From an uncultured Clostridia bacterium (GTDB lineage: Bacteria; Bacillota; Clostridia; Christensenellales; Aristaeellaceae): DNA of 7,104 bases. A program made the position numbers and the translations under genes. The DNA lies in NCBI GenBank assembly GCA_947600345.1, contig CANQGC010000148.1:1-7104 (forward strand). Reading direction: 5' to 3'. The stretch's first letter is position 1; the number at the start of each line of letters is the position of its first letter. Positions 1-5,941 of this stretch are shown here, in pieces. The notes below the pieces were generated by a model. It had not been told where the DNA came from. It did no database searches and saw nothing but the letters and a program-made list of their open reading frames with translations.

Positions 1-332
1 ACCCACATCAGCGCGAGCATGCCCGCGGGGGCCAGCGCCGCCGCGCCGCCGAGGCCGGCGAGCCCGGCTCCGGCGGAGAAGGCGCACATCAGGCATAGCG
101 CCGCCTCCGCCGCCTGGCGCGGCCGCCGGGCGTCCACCAGGATCGCCGCGGCGATCAGGCAGACCGCCGCCTGGGCAAACGGGCCGGGCCGGCCGAGGAG
201 GACGCTCAGCAGCGTGGATGCCGCGAGCGCCGCCTCGGCCAGCATCAGCCGCCGGAGCCGCAGCGCGCCGAAGCCCAGCTGCACCGCGCACAGCGCGCAC
301 AAGTCCATCGCGAAATCGATCATGGCAAACAT
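1..332 (-). CDS. Membrane protein N-terminus, possibly SpoIIGA-like (partial)
   Basis: This minus-strand frame opens after a TAG at 395-393 and is still open at base 1, so 110 N-terminal residues are visible and the C-terminus is outside the window. It starts at ATG 332-330, with a second in-frame ATG at 323-321. The only purine-rich tract upstream (GGAAGAAG, 357-350) lies about 17 nt away, too far for a normal ribosome binding site, so the start is uncertain. The protein is very rich in Ala and Leu, with hydrophobic stretches at about residues 2-24, 31-47, 52-66, 75-92 and 95-110, separated by short Arg-rich loops (RLRR, DARRPRQ). The pattern near the start, acidic residues at D6 and D10 followed by a hydrophobic helix and an Arg cluster, recalls the membrane half of SpoIIGA, the pro-sigma-E processing protease. 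In Clostridia spoIIGA-sigE-sigG often lies near ylmC-nrdR. The protease domain would be off the window, so this is inference only. The plus-strand frame over the same bases looks like a GC-driven shadow. Confidence 0.5.
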   Translation of the reverse strand, partial: MFAMIDFAMDLCALCAVQLGFGALRLRRLMLAEAALAASTLLSVLLGRPGPFAQAAVCLIAAAILVDARRPRQAAEAALCLMCAFSAGAGLAGLGGAAALAPAGMLALMW

Positions 333-474
333 GATAGCGCGACCGGGCGCTTCTTCCAAGCAGGAATTGTCGTTAACTTCAGGGGGTGTTTTCTACAAAA
401 AGCGCGCTTTGGAGGCCCTTCGGCGCGCCGCGTCCCGGAGGAAAAACCGGCTTGTGCGCGAGCGCCGGACAGAT

Positions 475-509
475 GCGCCGGATTCGCCCGCAACCGGCCG
501 AATCCGCGC
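475..509. repeat. Bulged inverted repeat (hairpin)
   Basis: GCGC plus GGATTCG (475-486, with one unpaired C at 479) pairs with CGAATCC plus GCGC (499-509). This gives 11 base pairs around a 12-nt loop. No T-tract follows on either strand, so it is not a standard intrinsic terminator. It could be an operator or a structured leader for a transcript that starts upstream, or chance pairing in GC-rich DNA. Confidence 0.4.
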
Positions 510-543
510 CGCTTCGGGGCCGTTCGACCCTTGGCGGAAAATA

Positions 544-573
544 TTGACGATGCGGTCCCGATTGACGAATATT
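544..573 (+). promoter_or_regulatory. Possible ylmC promoter with direct repeats
   Basis: TTGACG (544-549, five of six to the sigma-A -35 consensus) is followed after 18 nt by AATATT (568-573, four of six to TATAAT). A second TTGACG at 562-567 has only a poor -10 (TTTTGT, 585-590). The octamer ATTGACGA therefore occurs twice, 18 bp apart, which could reflect two overlapping promoters or a tandem operator. This is the most AT-rich part of the gap and is about 80 nt upstream of the ylmC start. A sporulation sigma factor could be used instead, but I could not match a clear sigma-E or sigma-G element. Confidence 0.3.
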
Positions 574-655
574 TGCGAAGAAAGTTTTGTCGAATTGTGC
601 GGCATTTGCAAGCGGCGGGGCCCGGGGGCATAGGATGCGGGGGGAGGGGATCGCT

Positions 656-931
656 GTGACCTACGCGGAATTGAAGCAGAAGGACGTGGTCAACGTCCGG
701 GACGGAAGGCGGCTGGGGAAGCCCATCGACCTGGTGCTCAACGACATGGCCGTCGTGGAGGCGCTGGTGGTGCCGGTGATGAACGGTGGATTTCTGAATT
801 TGCTCAAGCAGGAAAAGGAGGGCTGCCTGGTGCCCTGGGGGCAGATCATTCGCATCGGGGACGATGTGATCCTCGTGGACCTGTGTGAAAGCGACTATCC
901 GGATGGGGTTTGTGAAGGTAATTCCAACTAA
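656..931 (+). CDS. ylmC: YlmC/YmxH-family PRC-barrel protein
   Basis: This 91-residue soluble protein belongs to the small PRC-barrel family annotated as YlmC/YmxH sporulation proteins. Its molecular function is not known in detail. The visible hallmarks are an opening segment with ELKQKDVVNV at residues 5-14, DGRRLG at 16-21 (the turn typical of PRC barrels), then alternating beta strands, and the closing PWGQIIRIGDDVILVDL at 60-76, which is very characteristic of the family. Length fits the usual 80-95 residues. The start is chosen at GTG 656-658 because GGAGG (643-647) sits 8 nt upstream and the family begins right before this ELxxKDVVNV segment. An in-frame ATG at 587 would add 23 atypical residues and has no ribosome binding site. 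In many Clostridia this gene sits just upstream of nrdR, after sigE/sigG, and the same ylmC-nrdR pairing is kept here. The short tail after LVDL (about 15 residues) is not conserved as far as I can judge. Confidence 0.85.
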   Translation: MTYAELKQKDVVNVRDGRRLGKPIDLVLNDMAVVEALVVPVMNGGFLNLLKQEKEGCLVPWGQIIRIGDDVILVDLCESDYPDGVCEGNSN

Positions 932-956
932 ATTCTCGATAATGTGAAAAAAAGAC

Positions 957-985
957 TAGACGAGCGGGCATATTTTGTGTATAAT
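957..985 (+). promoter_or_regulatory. Sigma-A-type promoter of nrdR
   Basis: TAGACG (957-962, four of six to TTGACA) is separated by exactly 17 nt from a perfect TATAAT (980-985). Transcription would begin near 992, only a few bases before the AGGTGA ribosome binding site at 997-1002, giving a very short leader. The element lies in the AT-rich gap between ylmC and nrdR, so nrdR can be transcribed independently of ylmC. It also overlaps the in-frame ATG at 975, which argues against that codon as the nrdR start. Confidence 0.7.
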
Positions 986-1010
986 AGTAGTGTATGAGGT
1001 GAGCGCTGAG

Positions 1011-1463
1011 ATGAGGTGTGTCTTTTGCAATTGCCTGCAGAGCCGCGTGATCGACTCCAGGCAGAGTGAAGATGGAACCAGCATCCGCCGCCGCAGGGAA
1101 TGCGAGCGTTGCGGGCGCAGGTTCACCACCTACGAGCGCATCGACTTGGTGCCCCTGATGGTGGTCAAGCGGGATCAGACGCGCGAGCAGTTTGACATCA
1201 ACAAGCTGCGCAACGGCATCATCAAATCCTGCGAAAAGCGGCCGGTCTCGCTGGGCGAGATCGACAAGCTCGCCAGGGACATCGAGCAGAAGCTCTACGC
1301 CCAGTCCGACGCCGAGATCACCAGCGTGATGATCGGCGAGCTGGTGATGGAGGGCCTGAAGGTGCTGGATGAGGTCGCCTACGTGCGCTTCGCGTCGGTG
1401 TACCGCCAGTTCCGGGACATCCAGACCTTCCGGGATGAGCTCAACAAGCTGCTCACCGATTAG
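1011..1463 (+). CDS. nrdR: Transcriptional repressor NrdR
   Basis: This is a 150-residue NrdR, the zinc- and nucleotide-dependent repressor of ribonucleotide reductase genes, which acts in the cytoplasm by binding tandem NrdR boxes. The N-terminal zinc ribbon is complete: C3 and C6 (MRCVFC) and C31 and C34 (CERCGRRFTTYER), with the basic stretch RRRRE just before the second pair. The ATP-cone domain follows at about residues 47-138, beginning VPLMVVKRD and containing FDINKLRNGI. The C-terminus (FASVYRQFRDIQTFRDELNKL) is typical. ATG 1011 is chosen because AGGTGA (997-1002) is 8 nt upstream and family members begin MRCPxC or similar. A longer frame from 975 would start inside the promoter. C8 is an additional cysteine next to the zinc ribbon. 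No NrdR box and no nrd gene was seen in this window, so its targets lie elsewhere in the genome. Confidence 0.95.
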   Translation: MRCVFCNCLQSRVIDSRQSEDGTSIRRRRECERCGRRFTTYERIDLVPLMVVKRDQTREQFDINKLRNGIIKSCEKRPVSLGEIDKLARDIEQKLYAQSDAEITSVMIGELVMEGLKVLDEVAYVRFASVYRQFRDIQTFRDELNKLLTD

Positions 1464-1477
1464 ACTATGGGTACGCT

Positions 1478-1497
1478 CGCCGGCATTCCAGCCGGCG
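1478..1497. repeat. Small hairpin between nrdR and response regulator
   Basis: CGCCGGC (1478-1484) and GCCGGCG (1491-1497) form a perfect 7-bp stem with a 6-nt loop, about 15 nt after the nrdR stop. No T-run follows, so efficient termination is unlikely. It lies just upstream of a TACAAT hexamer (1507-1512, five of six to a -10 box). That hexamer lacks a good -35 partner and would place the transcript start inside the ribosome binding site. It is therefore open whether the downstream two-component genes have their own promoter here or are read through from nrdR. Confidence 0.35.
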
Positions 1498-1531
1498 GAT
1501 CACCAATACAATATGGAAGAAGGATACGCAC

Positions 1532-2233
1532 ATGGCAAATGAACTGATTCTGGCCGTTGACGACGAAGCTCATATTCTTGAACTGCTTTCGTTCAACCTG
1601 GAGGCCTCCGGCTATCGGGTTGTGACCGCCGCCACGGGTGAGGATGCGCTCGTGGTCTGTGCGCATGAGCGTCCTGCGATGGTGCTTCTCGACATCATGC
1701 TCCCCGGCATCGACGGCATGGAGGTTTGCCGCAGGCTGAAGAGCGCGCCCACCACCGCGGACATCCCGATCATCATGCTCACCGCCAAGGGCGACGAGGT
1801 GGACAAGATTCTGGGCCTGGAACTGGGCGCGGACGACTATATCACCAAGCCTTTCTCCGTGAGGGAGCTCATTGCGCGCGTCAAGGCGCTTCTGCGCCGT
1901 GCGGCGCCCCAGAACGAGGAGGAGGGCATCCTCCACGTGGGCGGCCTGACCATCGACGTGGGCAATTACGAGGCCTTCCGCAACGGGGAGAAGCTGTCGC
2001 TCACCCTGAAGGAGTTCGAGCTGCTCAAGCTGCTGGTGCTCAGCCGCGGCAAGGTGCTCACCCGCGACTTCCTGCTCGACCGCATCTGGGGCTACGAGTT
2101 CTACGGGGAGACCCGCACGGTGGACGTGCACATCCGGCACATCCGCCAGAAGCTGGGCGACGACGCGCACTACATCGAGACCATCCGCGGCGTCGGCTAC
2201 AAGTTCAATGACAGGCAGGAGAATCGCCTATGA
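1532..2233 (+). CDS. OmpR/PhoB-family response regulator
   Basis: This 233-residue DNA-binding response regulator resembles PhoB/PhoP/WalR. The receiver domain (about residues 4-120) has every expected active-site residue: acidic D10/D11, phospho-acceptor D54 in LLDIMLPG, T84 in MLTAKG and K106 in ITKPFS. The winged-helix output domain (about 130-227) is of the OmpR type, with LTLKEFELLKLL, VLTRDFLLDRIWGY, RTVDVHIRHIRQKLG and the closing IRGVGYKF. Length is normal. The ATG at 1532 is preceded by GAAGGA (1519-1524) 7 nt upstream. The stop overlaps the start of the histidine kinase as ATGA, indicating translational coupling and that the two are cognate partners. The sequence resembles PhoB/PhoP phosphate regulators, but there is no pst or phoU gene in the window, so the signal and regulon remain unassigned and I give no symbol. 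It would bind direct repeats in promoter DNA as a phosphorylated dimer. Confidence 0.93.
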   Translation: MANELILAVDDEAHILELLSFNLEASGYRVVTAATGEDALVVCAHERPAMVLLDIMLPGIDGMEVCRRLKSAPTTADIPIIMLTAKGDEVDKILGLELGADDYITKPFSVRELIARVKALLRRAAPQNEEEGILHVGGLTIDVGNYEAFRNGEKLSLTLKEFELLKLLVLSRGKVLTRDFLLDRIWGYEFYGETRTVDVHIRHIRQKLGDDAHYIETIRGVGYKFNDRQENRL

Positions 2234-3999
2234 GAACAAGGGTTGCATCCATTGTAACCCTGTTGACGCTGGTTCTGATCGGAATGCTGCTGGCGGAGGG
2301 CTGTGCGGTACTGGCGGATGAGAAGAACGGCGACATTCGCGAGAAGCTGGATGTAGCCTGCTGGGCGCTTGGCGCGAAACTCGAGGAGGAAGCCCCCGAG
2401 GATCGCGCCGATTCCCTTTCGGAGCTCAAGCTCGAGGATCCCGGCATGGTTGCCGGCCTGTACAGATCCAACGGCAGCGCCGCCTACGTCAGTGACGGCA
2501 GCGCGCTGCCGCTCTCGGAGGAGGATCTGGCCAACGTGCGGGCTGGCCACGTAAACGTCTACTCCCGCCGCAACGCGGGCGGCAAGATCGCCTACTACGC
2601 CATCTATCGCTTCGATGATGGCGCTTTTTTGCTCTTCTCCCGGGAGCGCATGACCGGTATGGAGCTGCTGGTGGGCAACGGCGTGATCTCCGCGTTCAGC
2701 GTGCTGATGGCGCTGTTGATGCTCTACCTGCTGGCGATGCTCATCTCCAGCGCCCGGCGGGAGGAGATGGCGCGCCGCGTGATGGCCGCGCTGGACGACT
2801 TTGCCGACGGCAAGTTTGACGCGCGCGTCAAGGCCGTCTCCGGCAGGGAGGAGGACGCCGAGGTCTACAATGCGGTGATCGGCCGCATCGCGGACCGGGT
2901 GCACCGCCAGACCAGCCAGAACAACGCCATCAACATGGTGATGAACCAGATGCAAAACGGCATCATCGCGGTGGACCACAATCTGAAGGTGATCCTGGTG
3001 ACGCCCGTGGCCAAGAAGCTGCTGGGCATCATCGGCTCAGCCGAGGGCAAGCAGATCTCGGACGCCTCCCGGGACGTGCACCTGGACGGCGTGTTCACCG
3101 AGGCCATGCGCCAGGCGGGCGTCTACACCAACGAGGTCGCCGTGCGCACGGGCGAGGGGAGGGGACACCGCCCGCTGCGCTTCTACGTGTCCCCGATGCG
3201 CAACGACGGCCAGGTGGTCGGCGCGCTGGCGATGATCGAGGACATCACCGAGATTCGACGCCTCGAACAGGTGCGCACCGACTTCGCCGCCAACGTCTCC
3301 CACGAGCTGAAGACGCCGCTGACCTCCATCCGCGGCTTCGTGGAGACGCTGGAGAACGGCGCCATCGACAACCCGGAGATGGCGCACAAGTTCCTGCGCA
3401 TCATCATGCTGGAGACCGAGCGCCTGACGCGCCTGATCAACGATATCCTCTCCATCAGCAAGCTGGAGTCCGGCGACGACGACGTGGTCATCGAGCGCCT
3501 CCGCCTGGACAAGATGGCCTACGACGTGGCGGACATGCTCGCCATCCACGCCCAGGAGAAGGAGGTCTCCATCGACTGCCACCTGAACCGGACGCCCGTG
3601 ATGATCATGGGCAACTCCGACCGGGTGGAGCAGATGCTGATCAACCTGATCGAGAACGCCATCAAGTACAACAAGCCCGGCGGCTCGGTGACGGTGCAGG
3701 TGTTTTCCAACGGCGTCGAGGCCAGCGTGGCGATCTCCGATACGGGCATCGGCATCGCCCAGGAGAACCTGCCCCGGCTGTTCGAGCGCTTCTACCGGGT
3801 GGACAAGGGCCGCTCCCGCCAGATGGGCGGCACGGGCCTCGGGCTTGCGATCGTGAAGCACATCGTGCGGAGCATGAACGGCGAGATCGAGGTGCACTCC
3901 GCGCTAGACGAGGGCACGGAGTTCCTCATCACGCTGCCCCTTGCCGAGGATAGCCCGGACAGCGACAAGGATACGATCTTCGACAACGACATGACATAG
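2230..3999 (+). CDS. PhoR/WalK-type sensor histidine kinase with PAS domain
   Basis: This 589-residue membrane sensor kinase is the partner of the upstream response regulator. In order it shows a first membrane helix (about residues 5-27), an extracytoplasmic region of about 120 residues with no motif I recognise, a second helix (about 152-172), a HAMP-like linker (about 173-225), a PAS domain (about 230-345), and the HisKA dimerisation domain with phospho-acceptor H358 in VSHELKTPLTSIRGF. The HATPase_c domain follows, with the N box around N472-N476 (NLIENAIKYN), the G1 box D504-G508 (DTGIGI), the F box at 518-522 (FERFYRVDKG) and the G2 box 533-543 (GGTGLGLAIVK). All catalytic motifs are intact. 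A short acidic tail (about 17 residues, rich in Asp) ends the protein. The ATG at 2230 overlaps the regulator stop by 4 nt and has AGGAGA (2217-2222) 7 nt upstream. The layout matches PhoR or WalK. The ligand of the outer domain cannot be deduced. Confidence 0.93.
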   Translation: MRTRVASIVTLLTLVLIGMLLAEGCAVLADEKNGDIREKLDVACWALGAKLEEEAPEDRADSLSELKLEDPGMVAGLYRSNGSAAYVSDGSALPLSEEDLANVRAGHVNVYSRRNAGGKIAYYAIYRFDDGAFLLFSRERMTGMELLVGNGVISAFSVLMALLMLYLLAMLISSARREEMARRVMAALDDFADGKFDARVKAVSGREEDAEVYNAVIGRIADRVHRQTSQNNAINMVMNQMQNGIIAVDHNLKVILVTPVAKKLLGIIGSAEGKQISDASRDVHLDGVFTEAMRQAGVYTNEVAVRTGEGRGHRPLRFYVSPMRNDGQVVGALAMIEDITEIRRLEQVRTDFAANVSHELKTPLTSIRGFVETLENGAIDNPEMAHKFLRIIMLETERLTRLINDILSISKLESGDDDVVIERLRLDKMAYDVADMLAIHAQEKEVSIDCHLNRTPVMIMGNSDRVEQMLINLIENAIKYNKPGGSVTVQVFSNGVEASVAISDTGIGIAQENLPRLFERFYRVDKGRSRQMGGTGLGLAIVKHIVRSMNGEIEVHSALDEGTEFLITLPLAEDSPDSDKDTIFDNDMT

Positions 4000-4046
4000 C
4001 TCTGTCGACCATCAATTGCGATATTCGATATACGGAGGGATGAAGA

Positions 4047-4925
4047 ATGCGACTGGGAGCACTGGAGGCAGGCGGGACCAAGATGGTCTGCGCCATCGGC
4101 GATGAACTGGGGAACGTGCAGGACCGCGCCAGCTTCCCCACGAGGATGCCCGAGGAGACCATGCCGGACATCATCAACTACTTCAAGGACAAGGGCATCG
4201 AGGCGCTGGGCATCAGCAGCTTCGGTCCGCTGAATCTGGATCCCCAATCGCCCCACTTCGGCGACATCACCACCACGCCAAAGCCCGGCTGGGCGAACTA
4301 CCCGCTGCGCAAGGCGCTCGCGGACGCGCTGGGCGTGCCGGTGGGCATCGATACCGATGTCAACGGCGCGGCGCTGGCCGAGATCAAGCTCGGCGCGGGC
4401 AAGGGCCTGGATTCGCTGGTCTACTACACGATCGGCACCGGCATCGGCGGCGGCGCGGTGGTCGAGGGCAAGCTGCTGCACGGCCTGGTGCACCCGGAGA
4501 TGGGCCACATGCTGATGCGGCCGCACCCGGACGATCCTACGCCGAAGGGCTTCTGCCCCTACCACGACGCCTGCCTGGAGGGCATGGCCAACGGTCCGGC
4601 CATCGAGAAGCGCTGGGGCGTGTCCGCCAGGGAGCTGCCGCCGGAGCACATCGCGTGGGACATCGAGGCGGAGTATCTGGCCCAGATGTGCGTCAACACC
4701 ATCGTGATCCTCTCCCCGAAGAAGATCGTGCTGGGCGGCGGCGTGATGCACCAGCTGCACCTGTTCCCGAAGATTCGCAAGCGCACCCAGGAGCTGCTCA
4801 ACAGCTACGTGGCCAGCGACACGATCCTCAAGGACATCGACAACTACATCGTTCCCCCGGCGCTGGGGGACAACGCCGGCGCGGCGGGCTCGCTGCTGCT
4901 GGCGCTGGACGCGCTGAATCATTGA
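4047..4925 (+). CDS. ROK-family sugar kinase, probable zinc-type fructokinase
   Basis: This 292-residue cytoplasmic ROK kinase would transfer phosphate from ATP to a hexose. The closest recognisable relatives are the Bacillus fructokinases of the GmuE/YdhR type (fructose to fructose 6-phosphate). The ATP-binding loop EAGGTK is at residues 7-12. The catalytic Asp is probably D104 in DTDVNGAALAE, and the second phosphate loop is TIGTGIGGG at 128-136. The ROK zinc site is complete: H154 in HPEMGH together with C170, H173 and C176 in GFCPYHDACLEG. Length is normal for this subgroup and there is no N-terminal helix-turn-helix, so it is a kinase and not a ROK repressor. The ATG at 4047 has GGAGG (4034-4038) 8 nt upstream, and the gene starts 47 nt after the kinase gene, suggesting cotranscription. 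No transporter or hydrolase gene accompanies it, so the physiological sugar (fructose, mannose or another) is unproven. Confidence 0.85.
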   Translation: MRLGALEAGGTKMVCAIGDELGNVQDRASFPTRMPEETMPDIINYFKDKGIEALGISSFGPLNLDPQSPHFGDITTTPKPGWANYPLRKALADALGVPVGIDTDVNGAALAEIKLGAGKGLDSLVYYTIGTGIGGGAVVEGKLLHGLVHPEMGHMLMRPHPDDPTPKGFCPYHDACLEGMANGPAIEKRWGVSARELPPEHIAWDIEAEYLAQMCVNTIVILSPKKIVLGGGVMHQLHLFPKIRKRTQELLNSYVASDTILKDIDNYIVPPALGDNAGAAGSLLLALDALNH

Positions 4926-4933
4926 AAATCTCC

Positions 4934-4972
4934 CGGCCGGCCTGCGAAGCCAGAGGGTTCGCGGGCCGGCCG
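4934..4972. repeat. Strong intergenic hairpin without T-tract
   Basis: The 15-nt arms 4934-4948 and 4958-4972 (CGGCCGGCCTGCGAA against its near-complement) pair throughout, with a single G-U at 4943/4963 and a 9-nt loop. The plus-strand bases that follow (CGGACTTGATCG) have no T-run, so it does not look like a standard terminator. It starts 8 nt after the ROK stop and lies about 60 nt before traX. It could be a partial terminator or an RNA-stability hairpin that lowers traX expression, or a small dispersed repeat. Confidence 0.55.
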
Positions 4973-5033
4973 CCGGACTTGATCGCATCGAGAGCGCAGA
5001 GCGCCCTTTAGTTCTGCATGGAGGAATAGTTCA

Positions 5034-5834
5034 TTGGCGTCGAAGAAACGCAACGATTTGAGCATACCTTGGCCATTTGCGCCCGCGCAGGTGGATATGA
5101 ACCGGGACACGGGCCTGTTGAAGCTCCTGGCCCTGGTCGCGATGATCTGCGATCACGCGGGCAAGGTGTTCTTTCCCCAGTACGGGGTCATGCGCATCAT
5201 CGGTCGCCTCGCCATGCCCATCTATATGTACTGCATGGCCGCCGGTTGCGTCTATACCCGCGACAAGCTGCGCTACTTTCGCCGCGTGGTGCTGCTGGCG
5301 CTGATCTCCCAGCCCATCTACGCGGTGGCCATGCAGCACGAGGTCAACGCCATGTACGCGGTGCCCTTCGCGGAGCACCCGCTTCAGGCGGCGCTGAACT
5401 TCTACGTCTACAGCTGGGACGGCCACCCGAGCATACTGGTGACGCTCGCCTTCGGCATGCTGCTGATCTTCTGCCTGCGCGAGCGGCAGCTCATCATCGG
5501 CGCGGGCCTGTTCCTGCTGGCGTGGCTGATGCAGGGGAAGCTGGACTACGGCATCCGCGGGATTTTCCTGATGCTGCTGTTCTACGCCCTCTGCATGAAG
5601 TGGTGGGTTTCGCTGCCGGTCGTGTTCGCGTATATGGTCTGGTGGGGACTGCAGGGCAGCGGCTACAGCTGCTTCGGCGTCTACTTCGGCATACAGATGT
5701 TCGCCGTGCCCGCGCTTCTGCCGATCTACCTGCACACGAAGACGAACATCCGCCTGCCCAAGTGGCTCTCCTACGGCTTCTACCCGGCGCACCTGCTGGT
5801 GATCCTGCTGCTGAGCAAGCTCGTGCTGCACTGA
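5034..5834 (+). CDS. TraX-family multipass membrane protein
   Basis: This 266-residue integral membrane protein matches the TraX family. The family is named after the F-plasmid pilin acetylase, but it is common as a chromosomal gene of unknown role in Firmicutes. Hallmarks are the first helix with K30 and the D40-H41 pair (LLALVAMICDHAGK), then G57-R58 through P62 (IIGRLAMPIYMY), followed by a helix, a charged turn with YTRDKLRYFRRV, and ALISQPIY. About eight hydrophobic segments follow to the C-terminus, ending LLVILLLSKLVLH. A polar N-terminal extension of about 21 residues precedes the first helix. TTG 5034-5036 is taken as the start because GGAGGA (5020-5025) lies 8 nt upstream, a better site than that before the in-frame ATG at residue 22. 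Position after the ROK gene and before the terminator suggests the last gene of the transcription unit. Acyl or acetyl transfer at the membrane is possible from family membership but not shown by the sequence. Confidence 0.82.
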   Translation: MASKKRNDLSIPWPFAPAQVDMNRDTGLLKLLALVAMICDHAGKVFFPQYGVMRIIGRLAMPIYMYCMAAGCVYTRDKLRYFRRVVLLALISQPIYAVAMQHEVNAMYAVPFAEHPLQAALNFYVYSWDGHPSILVTLAFGMLLIFCLRERQLIIGAGLFLLAWLMQGKLDYGIRGIFLMLLFYALCMKWWVSLPVVFAYMVWWGLQGSGYSCFGVYFGIQMFAVPALLPIYLHTKTNIRLPKWLSYGFYPAHLLVILLLSKLVLH

Positions 5835-5863
5835 TTCCCGATTGCGCTCAAATCTGAAAAGAT

Positions 5864-5896
5864 CGATCCCCGCGCTTCGAGCGCGGGGATCGTTTT
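5864..5896. terminator. Bidirectional intrinsic terminator
   Basis: The perfect 13-bp stem CGATCCCCGCGCT (5864-5876) pairs with its complement (5880-5892) and is followed on the plus strand by TTTT (5893-5896), 30 nt after the traX stop. On the minus strand the same stem is followed by ATCTTTTC, so it can also stop transcripts of the convergent permease gene, whose stop codon is about 50 nt away. It is the first convincing terminator after the response regulator gene. Confidence 0.9.
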
Positions 5897-5941
5897 GCGC
5901 GAGCGTCGCGCATCCCTCTGTCCTTCCACCAAGCCCTTGCC

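Larger units (their letters stand above)
333..655. other. Gene-free region between divergent genes
   Basis: No convincing coding sequence lies between the minus-strand membrane gene and ylmC. Open frames here are low-complexity Arg/Ala/Pro translations typical of random GC-rich DNA and have no ribosome binding sites. The stretch holds a bulged GC-rich hairpin (475-509) and an AT-richer island at about 538-600, which carries two copies of ATTGACGA (543-550 and 561-568) and two AATATT hexamers (540-545 and 568-573). The control signals for both divergent genes should lie here. No riboswitch or tRNA-like fold was recognised. Confidence 0.6.

Noticed and set aside
543..568. Tandem ATTGACGA repeats as a Pho box or NrdR box
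   Set aside because: The 18-bp period does not fit the 11-bp Pho box spacing, and the sequence does not match the palindromic NrdR box.
19..633. A 204-codon plus-strand frame over the left region
   Set aside because: It translates to low-complexity Ala/Arg/Ser/Pro sequence, is opposite a frame with coherent hydrophobic helices, and crosses the non-coding AT-rich island.
587..655. Upstream ATG extension of ylmC by 23 residues
   Set aside because: There is no ribosome binding site before 587. GGAGG at 643-647 fits the GTG at 656, and the family begins at that point.
1507..1512. TACAAT hexamer as a -10 box for the response regulator
   Set aside because: No adequate -35 element lies at 16-18 nt, and the predicted transcript would start within the ribosome binding site. 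It is noted but not called a promoter.
3792..4988. A 398-codon minus-strand frame opposite the ROK kinase
   Set aside because: It is antisense to two clearly identified genes, is rich in Arg, Val and His with no recognisable domain, and has no ribosome binding site.
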